A stretch of 64,000 nt of DNA, taken from positions 1 through 64,000 of the forward strand of contig JAFVQM010000010.1 in the NCBI GenBank assembly GCA_017504795.1. The letters run 5' to 3'. Shown here in pieces: positions 1 through 7,655 of this stretch; within the stretch, counting starts at the first letter, position 1; every line of letters starts with the position of its first letter. The notes beneath the pieces were generated by a model. It did not search any database, was not told where the DNA came from, and saw nothing but the letters and a program-made list of their open reading frames with translations. Position numbers and translations under genes: made by a program. The DNA comes from Clostridia bacterium. GTDB taxonomy: Bacteria; Bacillota; Clostridia; Christensenellales; Borkfalkiaceae.

Positions 1-975
1 CACTTTTATTATAGAATACAATTTTGCTCTTGCGCCTTCTACGGGTAGATATTCACATATAACGTGCATACCATTCCGTTCTTCAAGGAAATATTCGCCT
101 TTTGCAAGTTTTTCGTCAACTTGTTGCTTTTTCTTTTCACCTTTGTATTGTATAAGTTCTTCATAAAAACAACGCCTATCCATAGACTTATCATATTTAC
201 CAAAAGACTTTCTAATTACATCGTCGTTTTTTATATAATATTTACCATCTATCAACTTCATTTTAGGGGTAAGTTCAATTTCTTTTTTCCTTGAAAGACT
301 TGCGTTGGTAATATTTTTAGCGTAAATATGGATATAATCGTGTCCTTTTACAATATGTTTCGCTTGTCCACCGCCTTTTGCGCGTTGATGAATAATAGTT
401 CCTATAAAATTGTTATTATCAAAAATTGTATCGCAAAGCAATCGTAAATTTGCTTGTTCATTGTCATCAATGCTTATAATAATAACGCCGTTATTAGTTA
501 ATAAATTCTTTGCAATGGCAAGCCTTTTTTGCATAAATGAAATCCATTTACTATGTCGATAAGAATCTTCTGACCCCACAAAAGTATCGTCATAAACAAA
601 CTCGTGTCCTGTGTTGTATGGGGGATCTATGTAAATTAAATCAATTTTACCTTTATGCGTTTTTTCTAGAAGTTTAAGACTTGCTAAATTGTCGCCTTCA
701 ATAAGAAAGTTTATTTGTCCGCCGTTACTAATAAAAAGGCTTTCGTTTTCCACTAAAACGGGAAGATTGCTTTCAAGCGTTTCGTCAATGCTTTCACGGT
801 GTTCTTCAAAAACAAGGCCGTATTTTTTGCCTTTTATATCCTTTTCAATTTCAGCAATGAACGTGAGTAATTGTGCCGTATTCTCATCCTGCTCGGCAGT
901 GGCAATATATGTCTTAATTGCTTTTATTTTATTTACGAGTTTTTCGCGTTTTTCTTTTGAAATATTTACTGACAT
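1..975 (-). CDS. Type III restriction-modification DNA methyltransferase (Mod), partial
   Basis: The reading frame is open from the ATG at 975 to the left edge, giving 325 residues with no stop, so the C-terminus lies outside the window. It carries the adenine-methyltransferase catalytic motif DPPYNTG (about residue 117) preceded by a FLIEGDNLASLKLL segment typical of the SAM-binding part of beta-class N6-adenine methyltransferases such as Mod of type III systems. The N-terminal ~85 residues are a charged helical region. Expected role: methylate adenines of a host recognition site, partnered with a Res endonuclease that would lie to the left. It diverges from an XRE regulator across a shared operator region. 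The ribosome-binding site is weak (AAAGG). Family assignment is firm; type III rather than a solitary methylase is inferred from the motif layout. Confidence 0.85.
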   Translation of the reverse strand, partial: MSVNISKEKREKLVNKIKAIKTYIATAEQDENTAQLLTFIAEIEKDIKGKKYGLVFEEHRESIDETLESNLPVLVENESLFISNGGQINFLIEGDNLASLKLLEKTHKGKIDLIYIDPPYNTGHEFVYDDTFVGSEDSYRHSKWISFMQKRLAIAKNLLTNNGVIIISIDDNEQANLRLLCDTIFDNNNFIGTIIHQRAKGGGQAKHIVKGHDYIHIYAKNITNASLSRKKEIELTPKMKLIDGKYYIKNDDVIRKSFGKYDKSMDRRCFYEELIQYKGEKKKQQVDEKLAKGEYFLEERNGMHVICEYLPVEGARAKLYSIIKV

Positions 976-1012
976 TGTTAAGCCTTTTCTACTTATATAA
1001 CAAGTGACAATT

Positions 1013-1079
1013 ATTATATTTGATGATTTCCACACAGTTTCAAACTGTATATTTACTATTATACAACTACAAACTGTGT
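1013..1079. promoter_or_regulatory. Divergent promoter/operator region between mod and xre
   Basis: A perfect 15-bp dyad, ACAGTTT-C-AAACTGT, lies at 1034-1048. A third half-site AAACTGTGT lies at 1071-1079, directly before the XRE start codon. A minus-strand -10 (TATAAT, 1013-1018) serves mod, and plus-strand -10 candidates lie near 1057-1065. The dyad therefore sits at the -35 side of both promoters and the third site at the xre start. This is the layout of an autoregulating XRE repressor; binding itself is inferred. Confidence 0.6.
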
Positions 1080-1080
1080 A

Positions 1081-1338
1081 ATGTCAAGTATGGATAAAGA
1101 AGTTCAAAAACAACTAAAAACGTTAGCAAAAACGTTGCGCGAGTTAAGGGAAAACACCGTAAATAAAGACGGGAAGTGTTGGACACAGCGTGACGTTGCT
1201 TTAATGCTTCAAATAACTTACCAGTCTTATCAGGCGTATGAAAGGGGGATATCGTATCCCACGTTACAAAACTTTTTGAAACTTGCCGAGATATACGACG
1301 TATCACTTGATTATTTAGTGGGAAAAAAAGAAATATAA
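1081..1338 (+). CDS. XRE-family helix-turn-helix transcriptional regulator
   Basis: 85 residues, essentially one HTH_3 (Cro/C1-type) domain: LAKTLRELRENT, then a WTQRDVALMLQITYQSYQAYERG helix-turn-helix core written here from residues ~39-60, then PTLQNFLKLAEIYDVSLDYLVG, the usual family ending. It probably acts as a dimeric DNA-binding repressor of itself and of the divergent methyltransferase gene. There is no clear Shine-Dalgarno before ATG 1081 or ATG 1090; the upstream half-site AAACTGTGT occupies that position, so translation may be weak or from a very short leader. A strong terminator follows two bases after the stop. Confidence 0.85.
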   Translation: MSSMDKEVQKQLKTLAKTLRELRENTVNKDGKCWTQRDVALMLQITYQSYQAYERGISYPTLQNFLKLAEIYDVSLDYLVGKKEI

Positions 1339-1340
1339 AA

Positions 1341-1372
1341 AAAGGCTTGCGGGGTTAAAACCGCAAGCCTTT
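1341..1372. terminator. Bidirectional intrinsic terminator
   Basis: The 12-bp perfect stem AAAGGCTTGCGG / CCGCAAGCCTTT with an 8-nt loop is flanked by A and T runs. It separates the convergent xre (plus) and PHP phosphatase (minus) genes and can terminate both. Confidence 0.9.
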
Positions 1373-1382
1373 TTTGGTGCTT

Positions 1383-2135
1383 TTATATATCCAGTTTATT
1401 TATTATGTTAAGGTTTAAGCCTTTAATTAGGGCGTATGCTTTTTGATAAGTTTGGGGGCAAATATTACTTGGGTCGTGCGCGTCTATCCCGATAATTACC
1501 TTATTGCCTATTTTTTCGGCAAGTTCGAATAAGCGCCTGTCGGGGTAGTGCCTTTGCATATTTAAGCCGTATCCGTTAAGTTCGATAGGAAAATCATTGT
1601 CTTTTGCAAAAGCAAGTAGCCTAGTATACTCTCTTTCGCAAACGGAACTTGGGCATCTAAAACCTGCAAGGTCGGGGTGGGCAAGAAAGGTAAAATCGCC
1701 CGTTTGCAAACCTTCGATACACTCGTCAACGTAAAGGGTAAGAAGTTGTTCGTTTGAAAAGGCGTAGGTGTGAACGCCCGTATCTTCACCGCCTACGTAG
1801 TGTTGACCTAAGATTATATAATCGGGGTTATATGAGCGTAAAAACTTCATTTCGCGCTCGTGTAAACCCCTATAATATTCAAGTTCAAACCCAAGTTTAA
1901 TGTCGATATCGCGCGCATATTCTTTTTTAAGTGATAGAACTGAGTTACAGTAATCGTCTATCATATTAAAATCAATGCGGTAGCAAGAATTGCACCCATC
2001 GTCAAAAATATAAGGTGGGTGGTCGGAAAAGCCAAGGACTTGTATTCCCGTTTTTATGGCGTTTTCAACGTATTCTCTGTCTTCCCCAACGGCGTGGTGA
2101 CATCTTTTGGTGTGAGTGTGATAATTACAAAGCAT
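1383..2135 (-). CDS. PHP-domain phosphatase, histidinol-phosphatase (HisK/HisJ) family
   Basis: 250 residues from the ATG at 2135. A TTG at 2150 in frame would add five residues, but the HxH motif normally lies right at the N-terminus, as here (MLCNYHTHT). Metal-binding PHP motifs are visible: HTHTKRCHH near the start, GFSDHPP, GFELEYY, LAHPDL, ELNGYGLN and IGIDAHDP near the C-terminus. The family hydrolyses phosphomonoesters such as L-histidinol phosphate using a trinuclear metal site. No other histidine-biosynthesis gene is nearby, so the substrate is uncertain. Its start overlaps the end of the upstream transporter gene by 11 nt, suggesting translational coupling in a four-gene operon with lgt. 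Confidence 0.85.
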   Translation of the reverse strand: MLCNYHTHTKRCHHAVGEDREYVENAIKTGIQVLGFSDHPPYIFDDGCNSCYRIDFNMIDDYCNSVLSLKKEYARDIDIKLGFELEYYRGLHEREMKFLRSYNPDYIILGQHYVGGEDTGVHTYAFSNEQLLTLYVDECIEGLQTGDFTFLAHPDLAGFRCPSSVCEREYTRLLAFAKDNDFPIELNGYGLNMQRHYPDRRLFELAEKIGNKVIIGIDAHDPSNICPQTYQKAYALIKGLNLNIINKLDI

Positions 2136-2694
2136 AAAGTAAAATTCCAAGAATTGCCGATATAATTATAAGTAGTATCGGTGAAATCTTCTTTTTAGTG
2201 AGTTTATTGTAAACGTTTGCGGTTATGAAAACAACAGTAAAAATAATAAGCGATTTATAATCGAACGAGATAGGGGTGCCTATCGTTTTCGTTCCTAAAA
2301 TGCAAGATAGTAACATGGTTAAGCCGGTACCCGTTATAAGCCCTGCAACTACGGGTTTAACGCCGCTTAGCGCCCATTTTACGCCTGCAAGTTTTAGTAA
2401 GTTAGTAAAGATTGACGCTATTATTAATATAATAATAAACGACGGGAGTATCACCCCAAGCGTTGCCATTAAACTACCCAAAAGCCCCGCCTGAGAACTG
2501 CCTATAAACGTAGCCATATTAACGGCGATAGGCCCCGGCGTTGATTCGGAAACGGCAATAAAGTTCATAAACTCAGCCTCGGTTAGCCAACCGTGAAGTA
2601 AAACTTCTTCGCGGATAAGCGAAATCATACCGTAGCCACCGCCGAACGATACCGCGCCTATTTTCAAAAAGGTTAAAAATAAATCGAGTAGCAT
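2125..2694 (-). CDS. Chromate transporter family (ChrA half-protein), second of pair
   Basis: 189 residues, a short-chain CHR protein equivalent to one half of full-length ChrA. It has the family signatures KIGAVSFGGGYGMISLI near the N-terminus and ESTPGPIAVNMATFIG around residue 60, followed by about five hydrophobic segments. Short-chain CHR proteins act as heterodimeric inner-membrane pairs with opposite topology. The partner is the immediately upstream gene, whose stop overlaps this start (TAATG). Chromate or another oxyanion such as sulfate is a family-level expectation, not shown by sequence. Confidence 0.85.
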   Translation of the reverse strand: MLLDLFLTFLKIGAVSFGGGYGMISLIREEVLLHGWLTEAEFMNFIAVSESTPGPIAVNMATFIGSSQAGLLGSLMATLGVILPSFIIILIIASIFTNLLKLAGVKWALSGVKPVVAGLITGTGLTMLLSCILGTKTIGTPISFDYKSLIIFTVVFITANVYNKLTKKKISPILLIIISAILGILLYAL

Positions 2695-3284
2695 TACTTT
2701 TTATCCCCCTTTTTGAACTTTTTACTCGCAAGAGAGATAAGATAAACGGTAAGCGATACGCCCGCGCCTATAAGGATATAAAATATTGACGAAAAACTTA
2801 TAGATAGTAGCGTAAACGCGATAAACACGCCAAGCGAAAGTACCATAAGAGTAACCGAAAGGGCGTTTTTATCGAGTTTTTTTATCATTTTAATACCTGC
2901 TGATAGTATGAGATACGATACGCACGCTTGAATGCCCTTAAACGCGTAACCGACTAGGGTTATTGATAAGAACGCGTCAAAAAACAGCGATATCAAATAT
3001 ATAATTACAATAGACGGAATACACACGGCAACCGTTGCAAATATAGAGCCGAGAACCCCCGCTAATCGGTAGCCTATAAACGTTGCCGAGTTAATTGCAA
3101 TAGGCCCTGGGGTAGACTCGGCTATTGCAAGCATATCGTAAAAATCGGCTCTTTCTATCCAACCCTTTTTATCAACGAGTTCGTGTTCGAGAAGTACCAC
3201 CATAGCGTAGCCACCACCAAAGGTGAAAAGCCCGATTTTAAGCATTGTAAAAAATAGTTTTAATATAGTCTTAAACTTGTTCAT
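2694..3284 (-). CDS. Chromate transporter family (ChrA half-protein), first of pair
   Basis: 196 residues with the same CHR architecture as its neighbour: KIGLFTFGGGYAMVVLLEHE at the N-terminus, ESTPGPIAINSATFIGYR around residue 60, then hydrophobic helices and a lysine-rich C-terminal tail. The paralogous, translationally coupled pair would assemble in the membrane as a bipartite transporter. The start overlaps the 3' end of the lgt-like gene by 14 nt, so lgt, both CHR genes and the PHP gene form one transcription unit. Confidence 0.85.
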   Translation of the reverse strand: MNKFKTILKLFFTMLKIGLFTFGGGYAMVVLLEHELVDKKGWIERADFYDMLAIAESTPGPIAINSATFIGYRLAGVLGSIFATVAVCIPSIVIIYLISLFFDAFLSITLVGYAFKGIQACVSYLILSAGIKMIKKLDKNALSVTLMVLSLGVFIAFTLLSISFSSIFYILIGAGVSLTVYLISLASKKFKKGDKK

Positions 3285-4044
3285 TTTCCGCCTTATCAGT
3301 CACTTTTTTGCGTTCAAACGCGTATTTCAAAATCAAAAATACTACTACGCTTGCCACAACCATTACTATCGACCAAAGCTGTGACGGGGATATAAGTGAA
3401 GTTCCAACCGAACCCCTAGCATCGTCTCTAAAATATTCGATAATAAATCTAAACACGCCGTAGAAAAATAAGTAAAGTGGCAAGGTATACTTAAAGTCCT
3501 TTCTCAAAACGAGATAGAAAAATACTATAAATAAGATAAACAAAAAGGTTGCTTCGTAAAGTTGGGTGGGAACGCGCCAAGCGCCGTGGTTGTACATTGC
3601 GATACCGCTTTCTATTTCCATACCGTAGCAACAACCTGCAAAGGCGCAACCGATACGCCCAAATGCGTGAGCGATAGTTATACAGCAAGGCGCGATAGCG
3701 ATAATATCTAAAATGCTACCCGATAGTTTTTTGCGGAAAATAAAGTAAACTGCCAAAAACGATACCACACCGCCTATAAGACCGCCTATAAAGGTTATGC
3801 CACCGCCTAACTTAAAGCCCTTTTCGGGGTTTTCGATATAGTTATACGTTGCTTGAAAAAGCGCTGCCGCCAAAAACCCTAGCGCGATAGCGACTATCGC
3901 GTTGTAGAAAACGAAATCTACAAAACTTGGGTTAACACCTTTGCGCTTTCCCATATAAAATAAAACGAGAAGGCAAGCAAGCACGCCAACGGCGATAAAA
4001 ACGCCGTATAAATGAATACCTAAAAACAATTCGTCTGGATACAT
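3271..4044 (-). CDS. lgt: Prolipoprotein diacylglyceryl transferase family protein
   Basis: 257 residues, polytopic membrane protein with about seven helices. It begins with the Lgt-like GIHLYGVFIAVGVL and contains HAFGRIGCAFAGCCYG at about residues 126-141, the Lgt-family loop in the cysteine-rich variant common in Clostridia. QLYEA and FRFIIEYFRDDARG follow in the C-terminal part. Lgt transfers diacylglycerol from phosphatidylglycerol to the lipobox cysteine of lipoproteins; two lipoproteins are encoded in this window (16476 and 41645). The CCYG variant might be a paralogue with a different acceptor, so the symbol is given with moderate certainty. ATG at 4044 is preceded by TTAGGAG. Confidence 0.8.
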   Translation of the reverse strand: MYPDELFLGIHLYGVFIAVGVLACLLVLFYMGKRKGVNPSFVDFVFYNAIVAIALGFLAAALFQATYNYIENPEKGFKLGGGITFIGGLIGGVVSFLAVYFIFRKKLSGSILDIIAIAPCCITIAHAFGRIGCAFAGCCYGMEIESGIAMYNHGAWRVPTQLYEATFLFILFIVFFYLVLRKDFKYTLPLYLFFYGVFRFIIEYFRDDARGSVGTSLISPSQLWSIVMVVASVVVFLILKYAFERKKVTDKAENEQV

Positions 4045-4065
4045 AAAAATCTCCTAAGTTATTAT

Positions 4066-4094
4066 ATTTTAGCACAGTTTTTATATTATGTAAA
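4066..4094 (-). promoter_or_regulatory. Promoter of the lgt-chr-chr-PHP operon
   Basis: On the minus strand, -35 TTTACA (4094-4089) and extended -10 TGC-TAAAAT (-10 hexamer 4071-4066) are separated by 17 bp, about 20 bp upstream of the lgt start. Confidence 0.65.
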
Positions 4095-4214
4095 CAAGAT
4101 TTGGTAAACTCAAACGCCCACAATATTTTAGCCCAAATATTAAAATTATAAAAAAGGGCGCTAAAATAGTGAAGATTTGTAGTTTTTATGTTAAAATAGT
4201 TGGTGGAGGCGGTT

Positions 4215-4898
4215 ATGTTTACAGTTTTAATCGTTGAAGATGACAAAAATTTAAGAAAACTTATGGATATAAAACTTTCGGCGGAAGGCTACAAAACTCT
4301 TCTTGCCGAAAACGGAGTTATGGCGCTTGACATTTTGTTTAATAACCATGTAGATATTGCGCTAGTTGACGCGATGATGCCTAAAATGAACGGTTACGAG
4401 TTCGTTAAAGAAGTTAGAGATAGCGGTAGCGCTTTGCCCGTTATTATGATAACGGCGCGCGGTACGATTGCCGATAAACAAAAGGGTTTTTCCGTTGGGG
4501 TAGACGACTATATGGTAAAGCCGATAGATTTTTCTGAGATGTCGCTTAGAATAAAGGCGGTACTAAGGCGCGCTAAAATCGTAAGTGATAGAAAAATTTA
4601 CGTAGGTAGCGTGGTTTTAGACTATGAAACGCTTACCGTTAGCAAGGGCGATATAAAAGTTTCGTTAACCAAAAAGGAGTTCGGTATACTTTATAAACTC
4701 TTATCGTACCCAGAGCGTTCCTTTTCAAAAACGGCGCTTTTTGAAGAGTTTTGGTCTTGGGATAGCGATACCGAAGAAGATATAGTAAAGGTCTACGTTA
4801 ACAGAATTAGAAATAAAATCGAGCCGTTTAGCGAGATTGACGTTGAGACCGTTCGCGGGATAGGTTATAGGGGAATTAAAAATGAAGATACAAAATAA
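4215..4898 (+). CDS. OmpR/PhoB-family response regulator
   Basis: 227 residues. The ATG at 4215 is chosen because GGTGGAGG lies 6 nt upstream; an in-frame TTG at 4200 has none. Receiver domain (1-~115): acidic pair VEDD at 9-10, phosphoacceptor D52 in ALVDAMMPKMNGYEF, ITARG threonine and MVKPIDF lysine. The C-terminal winged-helix domain contains SLTKKEFGILYKLL and VKVYVNRIRNKIE...VETVRGIGYR. The histidine kinase that follows overlaps by 17 nt, so the two are a cognate two-component pair. The regulated genes are not evident from the sequence. Confidence 0.93.
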   Translation: MFTVLIVEDDKNLRKLMDIKLSAEGYKTLLAENGVMALDILFNNHVDIALVDAMMPKMNGYEFVKEVRDSGSALPVIMITARGTIADKQKGFSVGVDDYMVKPIDFSEMSLRIKAVLRRAKIVSDRKIYVGSVVLDYETLTVSKGDIKVSLTKKEFGILYKLLSYPERSFSKTALFEEFWSWDSDTEEDIVKVYVNRIRNKIEPFSEIDVETVRGIGYRGIKNEDTK

Positions 4899-5919
4899 TA
4901 AAAGAAAAAGCGTGGTTTCCCCCGTCGTTTTAACGATAGGATTACTCGCGGTTTGGGTAACGGGTTTGGTGCTTGGTAACGTCGCAAACGTTTTGATTTC
5001 GCGGTTCGTTATCGAAGAAGAAGGCAGAAACTTTTGGATAGTTATAGTGTATATCGCAACGGCGGTTTTAATGGGTGTTTCGCTGGCGTTTTTAATAACG
5101 CATTTGACGATGAAAGTCATAAGCGAAATTAACGAAAACATAAACAAGATAGCAGAAGGCGATTTTACCGCAAGATTAACGCCTATAACTAAAAACCCGC
5201 ACATAAACTCGGCAGTTCACAACTTTAACGAAATGGTAAAGCAGTTAAATTCGGTAGCCGTGCTTAAAAACGACTTTATATCGAGTTTCACTCACGAGTT
5301 CAAAACCCCAGTTTCGTCGATAAAGGGGTTTGCCGAACTTCTAGATGCTAGCGACAATTTAACTGGCGAGCAAAAAGAGTACGTTAAAATTATAATTGAA
5401 GAAGCGGGAAGTTTATCAATGCTTGCCGAAAACACTATGAAACTTGCCGGGCTTGATAGCCAAACGCTAGTTACCGAAAAAAAAGAGTTCTCTCTTGACG
5501 GGCAACTTCAAGAGTGCGTGCTTTTACTAGATAACGGGCTTAAAGAAAAGGGGATAGAGTTAGAACTTAAAACCTGCCCCGCAAGAATTAAAAACGACCC
5601 GTATCTAATAAGAGAAATTTGGATAAACCTTATATCTAACGCCATAAAGTTCAGTGAAAAAGGTAGCAAAATTTACGTAACGTTATCAAAAAATAAAAAA
5701 GGCGGATACGTGGTGTCTATAAAAGACCAAGGCGTAGGCATATCCCAAGAAGACCAAAAAAAGATATTTGATAAATTCTATCAAGCCGAAAGTACCAAGT
5801 CTAGAAAAGGTTTAGGCTTAGGGCTTAGTATCGTTAAAAGGGCGTGCGAACTAGTAGGCGCGGAAATCTCTGTCAAAAGCGAGCCACAAAAAGGTTCTGA
5901 ATTTATAGTTTCAATTTAA
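4882..5919 (+). CDS. Membrane sensor histidine kinase
   Basis: 345 residues. Two transmembrane segments (~14-36 and ~52-76) enclose a very short extracytoplasmic loop of ~15 residues, so sensing is probably intramembrane. A HAMP linker follows (~77-125, INKIAEGDFTARL). The HisKA domain has phosphoacceptor H138 in FTHEFKTPVSSIKGFAELL. The HATPase_c domain has the N-box (REIWINLISNAIKFS), G1 (KDQGVGIS), F-box (IFDKFYQAE) and G2 (GLGLGLSIVKR). The start overlaps the response-regulator gene, with GGGGA upstream. The gene ends directly against a palindromic repeat element whose outer stem begins at the stop codon. Confidence 0.93.
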   Translation: MKIQNNKRKSVVSPVVLTIGLLAVWVTGLVLGNVANVLISRFVIEEEGRNFWIVIVYIATAVLMGVSLAFLITHLTMKVISEINENINKIAEGDFTARLTPITKNPHINSAVHNFNEMVKQLNSVAVLKNDFISSFTHEFKTPVSSIKGFAELLDASDNLTGEQKEYVKIIIEEAGSLSMLAENTMKLAGLDSQTLVTEKKEFSLDGQLQECVLLLDNGLKEKGIELELKTCPARIKNDPYLIREIWINLISNAIKFSEKGSKIYVTLSKNKKGGYVVSIKDQGVGISQEDQKKIFDKFYQAESTKSRKGLGLGLSIVKRACELVGAEISVKSEPQKGSEFIVSI

Positions 5920-6040
5920 GCCCTTATAAGCGTCGTTATACTTTGTTACTGCGACTTTTTACCACCTCGATAACCAAAAAGGTTAATCTCGGCGGTAAAA
6001 AATCTTGTGCCTCGTCTAACTCGCTTCTAAGGTCTTAAAA
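5914..6040 (+). repeat. Covarying palindromic intergenic repeat, copy 1
   Basis: About 125 bp starting at the kinase stop codon. Outer stem: CCTTATAAGCG (left) with CGCTTCTAAGG (right), one conserved T/C mismatch. Central hairpin: TTTTTACC...ATAACC-AAAAA-GGTTAAT...GGTAAAAA. Right end CTTAAAA. The same architecture recurs at 11503, 11661, 34820, 45590 and 50838 with different but complementary stems. Confidence 0.8.
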
Positions 6041-6060
6041 GGGTTGTAATAAACTTTGAG

Positions 6061-6150
6061 AAAAACAACCACAATGACCAAAAAGGTCTATTGTAACCAC
6101 TCGTCTAGGCGAGCCTTGTTCTGCTTGCTTCTAAGGACATAAACGTAAGT
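6061..6150 (+). repeat. Palindromic intergenic repeat, partial copy (3' part)
   Basis: This copy carries the ACAATGACC-AAAAA-GGTCTATTGT hairpin, the conserved right arm GCGAGCCTTGTTCTGCTTGC and TTCTAAGG, but lacks the left arm of the element. The flanking GTTGTAATAGGCTTTGA segment also recurs near 45766. Confidence 0.7.
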
Positions 6151-6175
6151 TGTAATAGGCTTTGAAATAAATTAA

Positions 6176-6203
6176 AAAAAGTGCACTTTTCAGTGCACTT
6201 TTT
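6176..6203 (-). terminator. Intrinsic terminator of trkA-trkH
   Basis: The stem AAAAAGTGCACT / AGTGCACTTTTT with a 4-nt loop is immediately downstream of the trkH stop codon on the minus strand and is followed by a T run. Confidence 0.9.
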
Positions 6204-6205
6204 AA

Positions 6206-7651
6206 TTATTTTTTAATCCAAGTGGACGGGGAAAGCGCGAGTAGTAAGGGGTAAATTTCAAGCCTTCCCATAAGCATAGCAAACGATAAAACTAGTTTTG
6301 AAAAACCGTTAAAATCTGCGTAACTCGATATAGGACCTGCAAGCCCAAAGGCTGGGCCTACGTTGTTAAAGCACGCTGCAACGGAACTAACAGTCGTTTC
6401 AAAATCAAAATTGTTAAACGATAAAAGTAAGGTAATTATCGCAAAGCAAATAAAGTAAAGCGATACGTAGTTGCCTATTTCAAGCGACGTGCCGTCTTCA
6501 ATTTTTTCGCCTTCGAATTTAACTACTGAAACGGCGTTGGGGTGAATGAGTTTTTTAAGGGTGAGCCTGATTTTTTTGAATAGTATTACCACGCGTGATA
6601 CTTTTATACCGCCCGCCGTCGAGCCTGAGCAACCGCCTATAAACATCAACGCAAATAAAATGGTTTTAGATAGGGTTGGCCATGAATTAAAGTCCGCAGT
6701 AGAATATCCCGTAGTAGTAATGATTGACGACGTTTGGAACACCGATGCGGTTAGCGCCCCCATAAAGTTCCCGTAAAGAGAATAAACGTTTATGGTGATT
6801 GTAATTATGGAAACTAAAACGATAATAAAGTAAGTTTTAAGTTCAGTGCTTTTAAGTACCGCGCCAACCTTTTTAATAAGTAGTAAATAATAAAGGTTAA
6901 AGTTTACGCCGAAAAGTAGCATAAATATAGCGAGAACCCATTGAATATACGGGCTGTAACCGGCAATACTGTTGTTTTTCATACCAAAACCACCCGTGCC
7001 CGCCGTTCCTAACGCGTGAAGTATAGCCTCGAACAAGTCCATACCGCCAAAGAGTAGAAATATTATGCAAATTATCGTCAAGGAGATATAGATAAGATAA
7101 AGTATTTTAGCCGTATCTTTTGAGCGTGGAACGAGTTTACTTACGATAGGTCCAGGCATTTCCGCCCTTAAAATATGGATAGGTCTATCCGTCGTTTTAG
7201 AAGTTATTGCCATAATAAATACTAAAACGCCCATACCGCCTATAAAGTGAGTGAAACTTCGCCAAAGTAGTAAACCGTGGCTTAAACTTTCAACGTCTTT
7301 AAGTATTGATGCGCCCGTGGTTGTAAAACCGCTTACCGTTTCGAAAAGCGCGTCTATAAACGAAGGGATTTCACCGCTTATATAAAAGGGCAGTGAGCCT
7401 ATGATAGATACCGCTATCCAAGAAAACGCAACGGTGATAAACCCGTCTTTGGAATAAAAACCTTGCGAACTTGGTTTTACTAGCCGTTCAAGTATAAATG
7501 ATAGTAAATACGCCGATACCATAGTTATTAAAAACGTGTAAAATACCGTGGTTTCTCGGTATATTGCCGACGCTATAAGCGGTAAAATCATAAGTACCGC
7601 CTCAACCTTAACAACTTTTAATATCGTGCTTAAAATTAGTTTGTAATTCAT
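6206..7651 (-). CDS. trkH: Potassium uptake protein, TrkH/KtrB family
   Basis: 481 residues from the ATG at 7651, four bases after the trkA stop; a TTG at 7675 would add eight residues and overlap trkA. It is a polytopic membrane protein with four selectivity-filter repeats recognisable by glycine-rich loops: SGFTTTGAS, GTAGTGGFG, TTTGYSTADF and the final CFNNVGPAFG. It is the K+-translocating subunit, gated by the cytoplasmic RCK protein TrkA encoded immediately upstream. The C-terminus LMGRLEIYPLL is typical of the family. Its terminator starts directly after the stop. Confidence 0.95.
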   Translation of the reverse strand: MNYKLILSTILKVVKVEAVLMILPLIASAIYRETTVFYTFLITMVSAYLLSFILERLVKPSSQGFYSKDGFITVAFSWIAVSIIGSLPFYISGEIPSFIDALFETVSGFTTTGASILKDVESLSHGLLLWRSFTHFIGGMGVLVFIMAITSKTTDRPIHILRAEMPGPIVSKLVPRSKDTAKILYLIYISLTIICIIFLLFGGMDLFEAILHALGTAGTGGFGMKNNSIAGYSPYIQWVLAIFMLLFGVNFNLYYLLLIKKVGAVLKSTELKTYFIIVLVSIITITINVYSLYGNFMGALTASVFQTSSIITTTGYSTADFNSWPTLSKTILFALMFIGGCSGSTAGGIKVSRVVILFKKIRLTLKKLIHPNAVSVVKFEGEKIEDGTSLEIGNYVSLYFICFAIITLLLSFNNFDFETTVSSVAACFNNVGPAFGLAGPISSYADFNGFSKLVLSFAMLMGRLEIYPLLLALSPSTWIKK

Positions 7652-7655
7652 AATT

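Noticed and set aside
64..1000. Plus-strand open frames of 76 and 103 residues at the left edge
   Set aside because: They are antisense to the methyltransferase frame, which has the DPPYNTG motif and runs unbroken to the edge.
4725..5204. 159-residue minus-strand frame over the two-component genes
   Set aside because: Antisense shadow of the kinase N-terminus; no ribosome-binding site and no recognisable domain.
5920..6170. CRISPR array at the repeats
   Set aside because: Only palindromic dispersed elements with divergent stems; no regular spacers and no cas genes.
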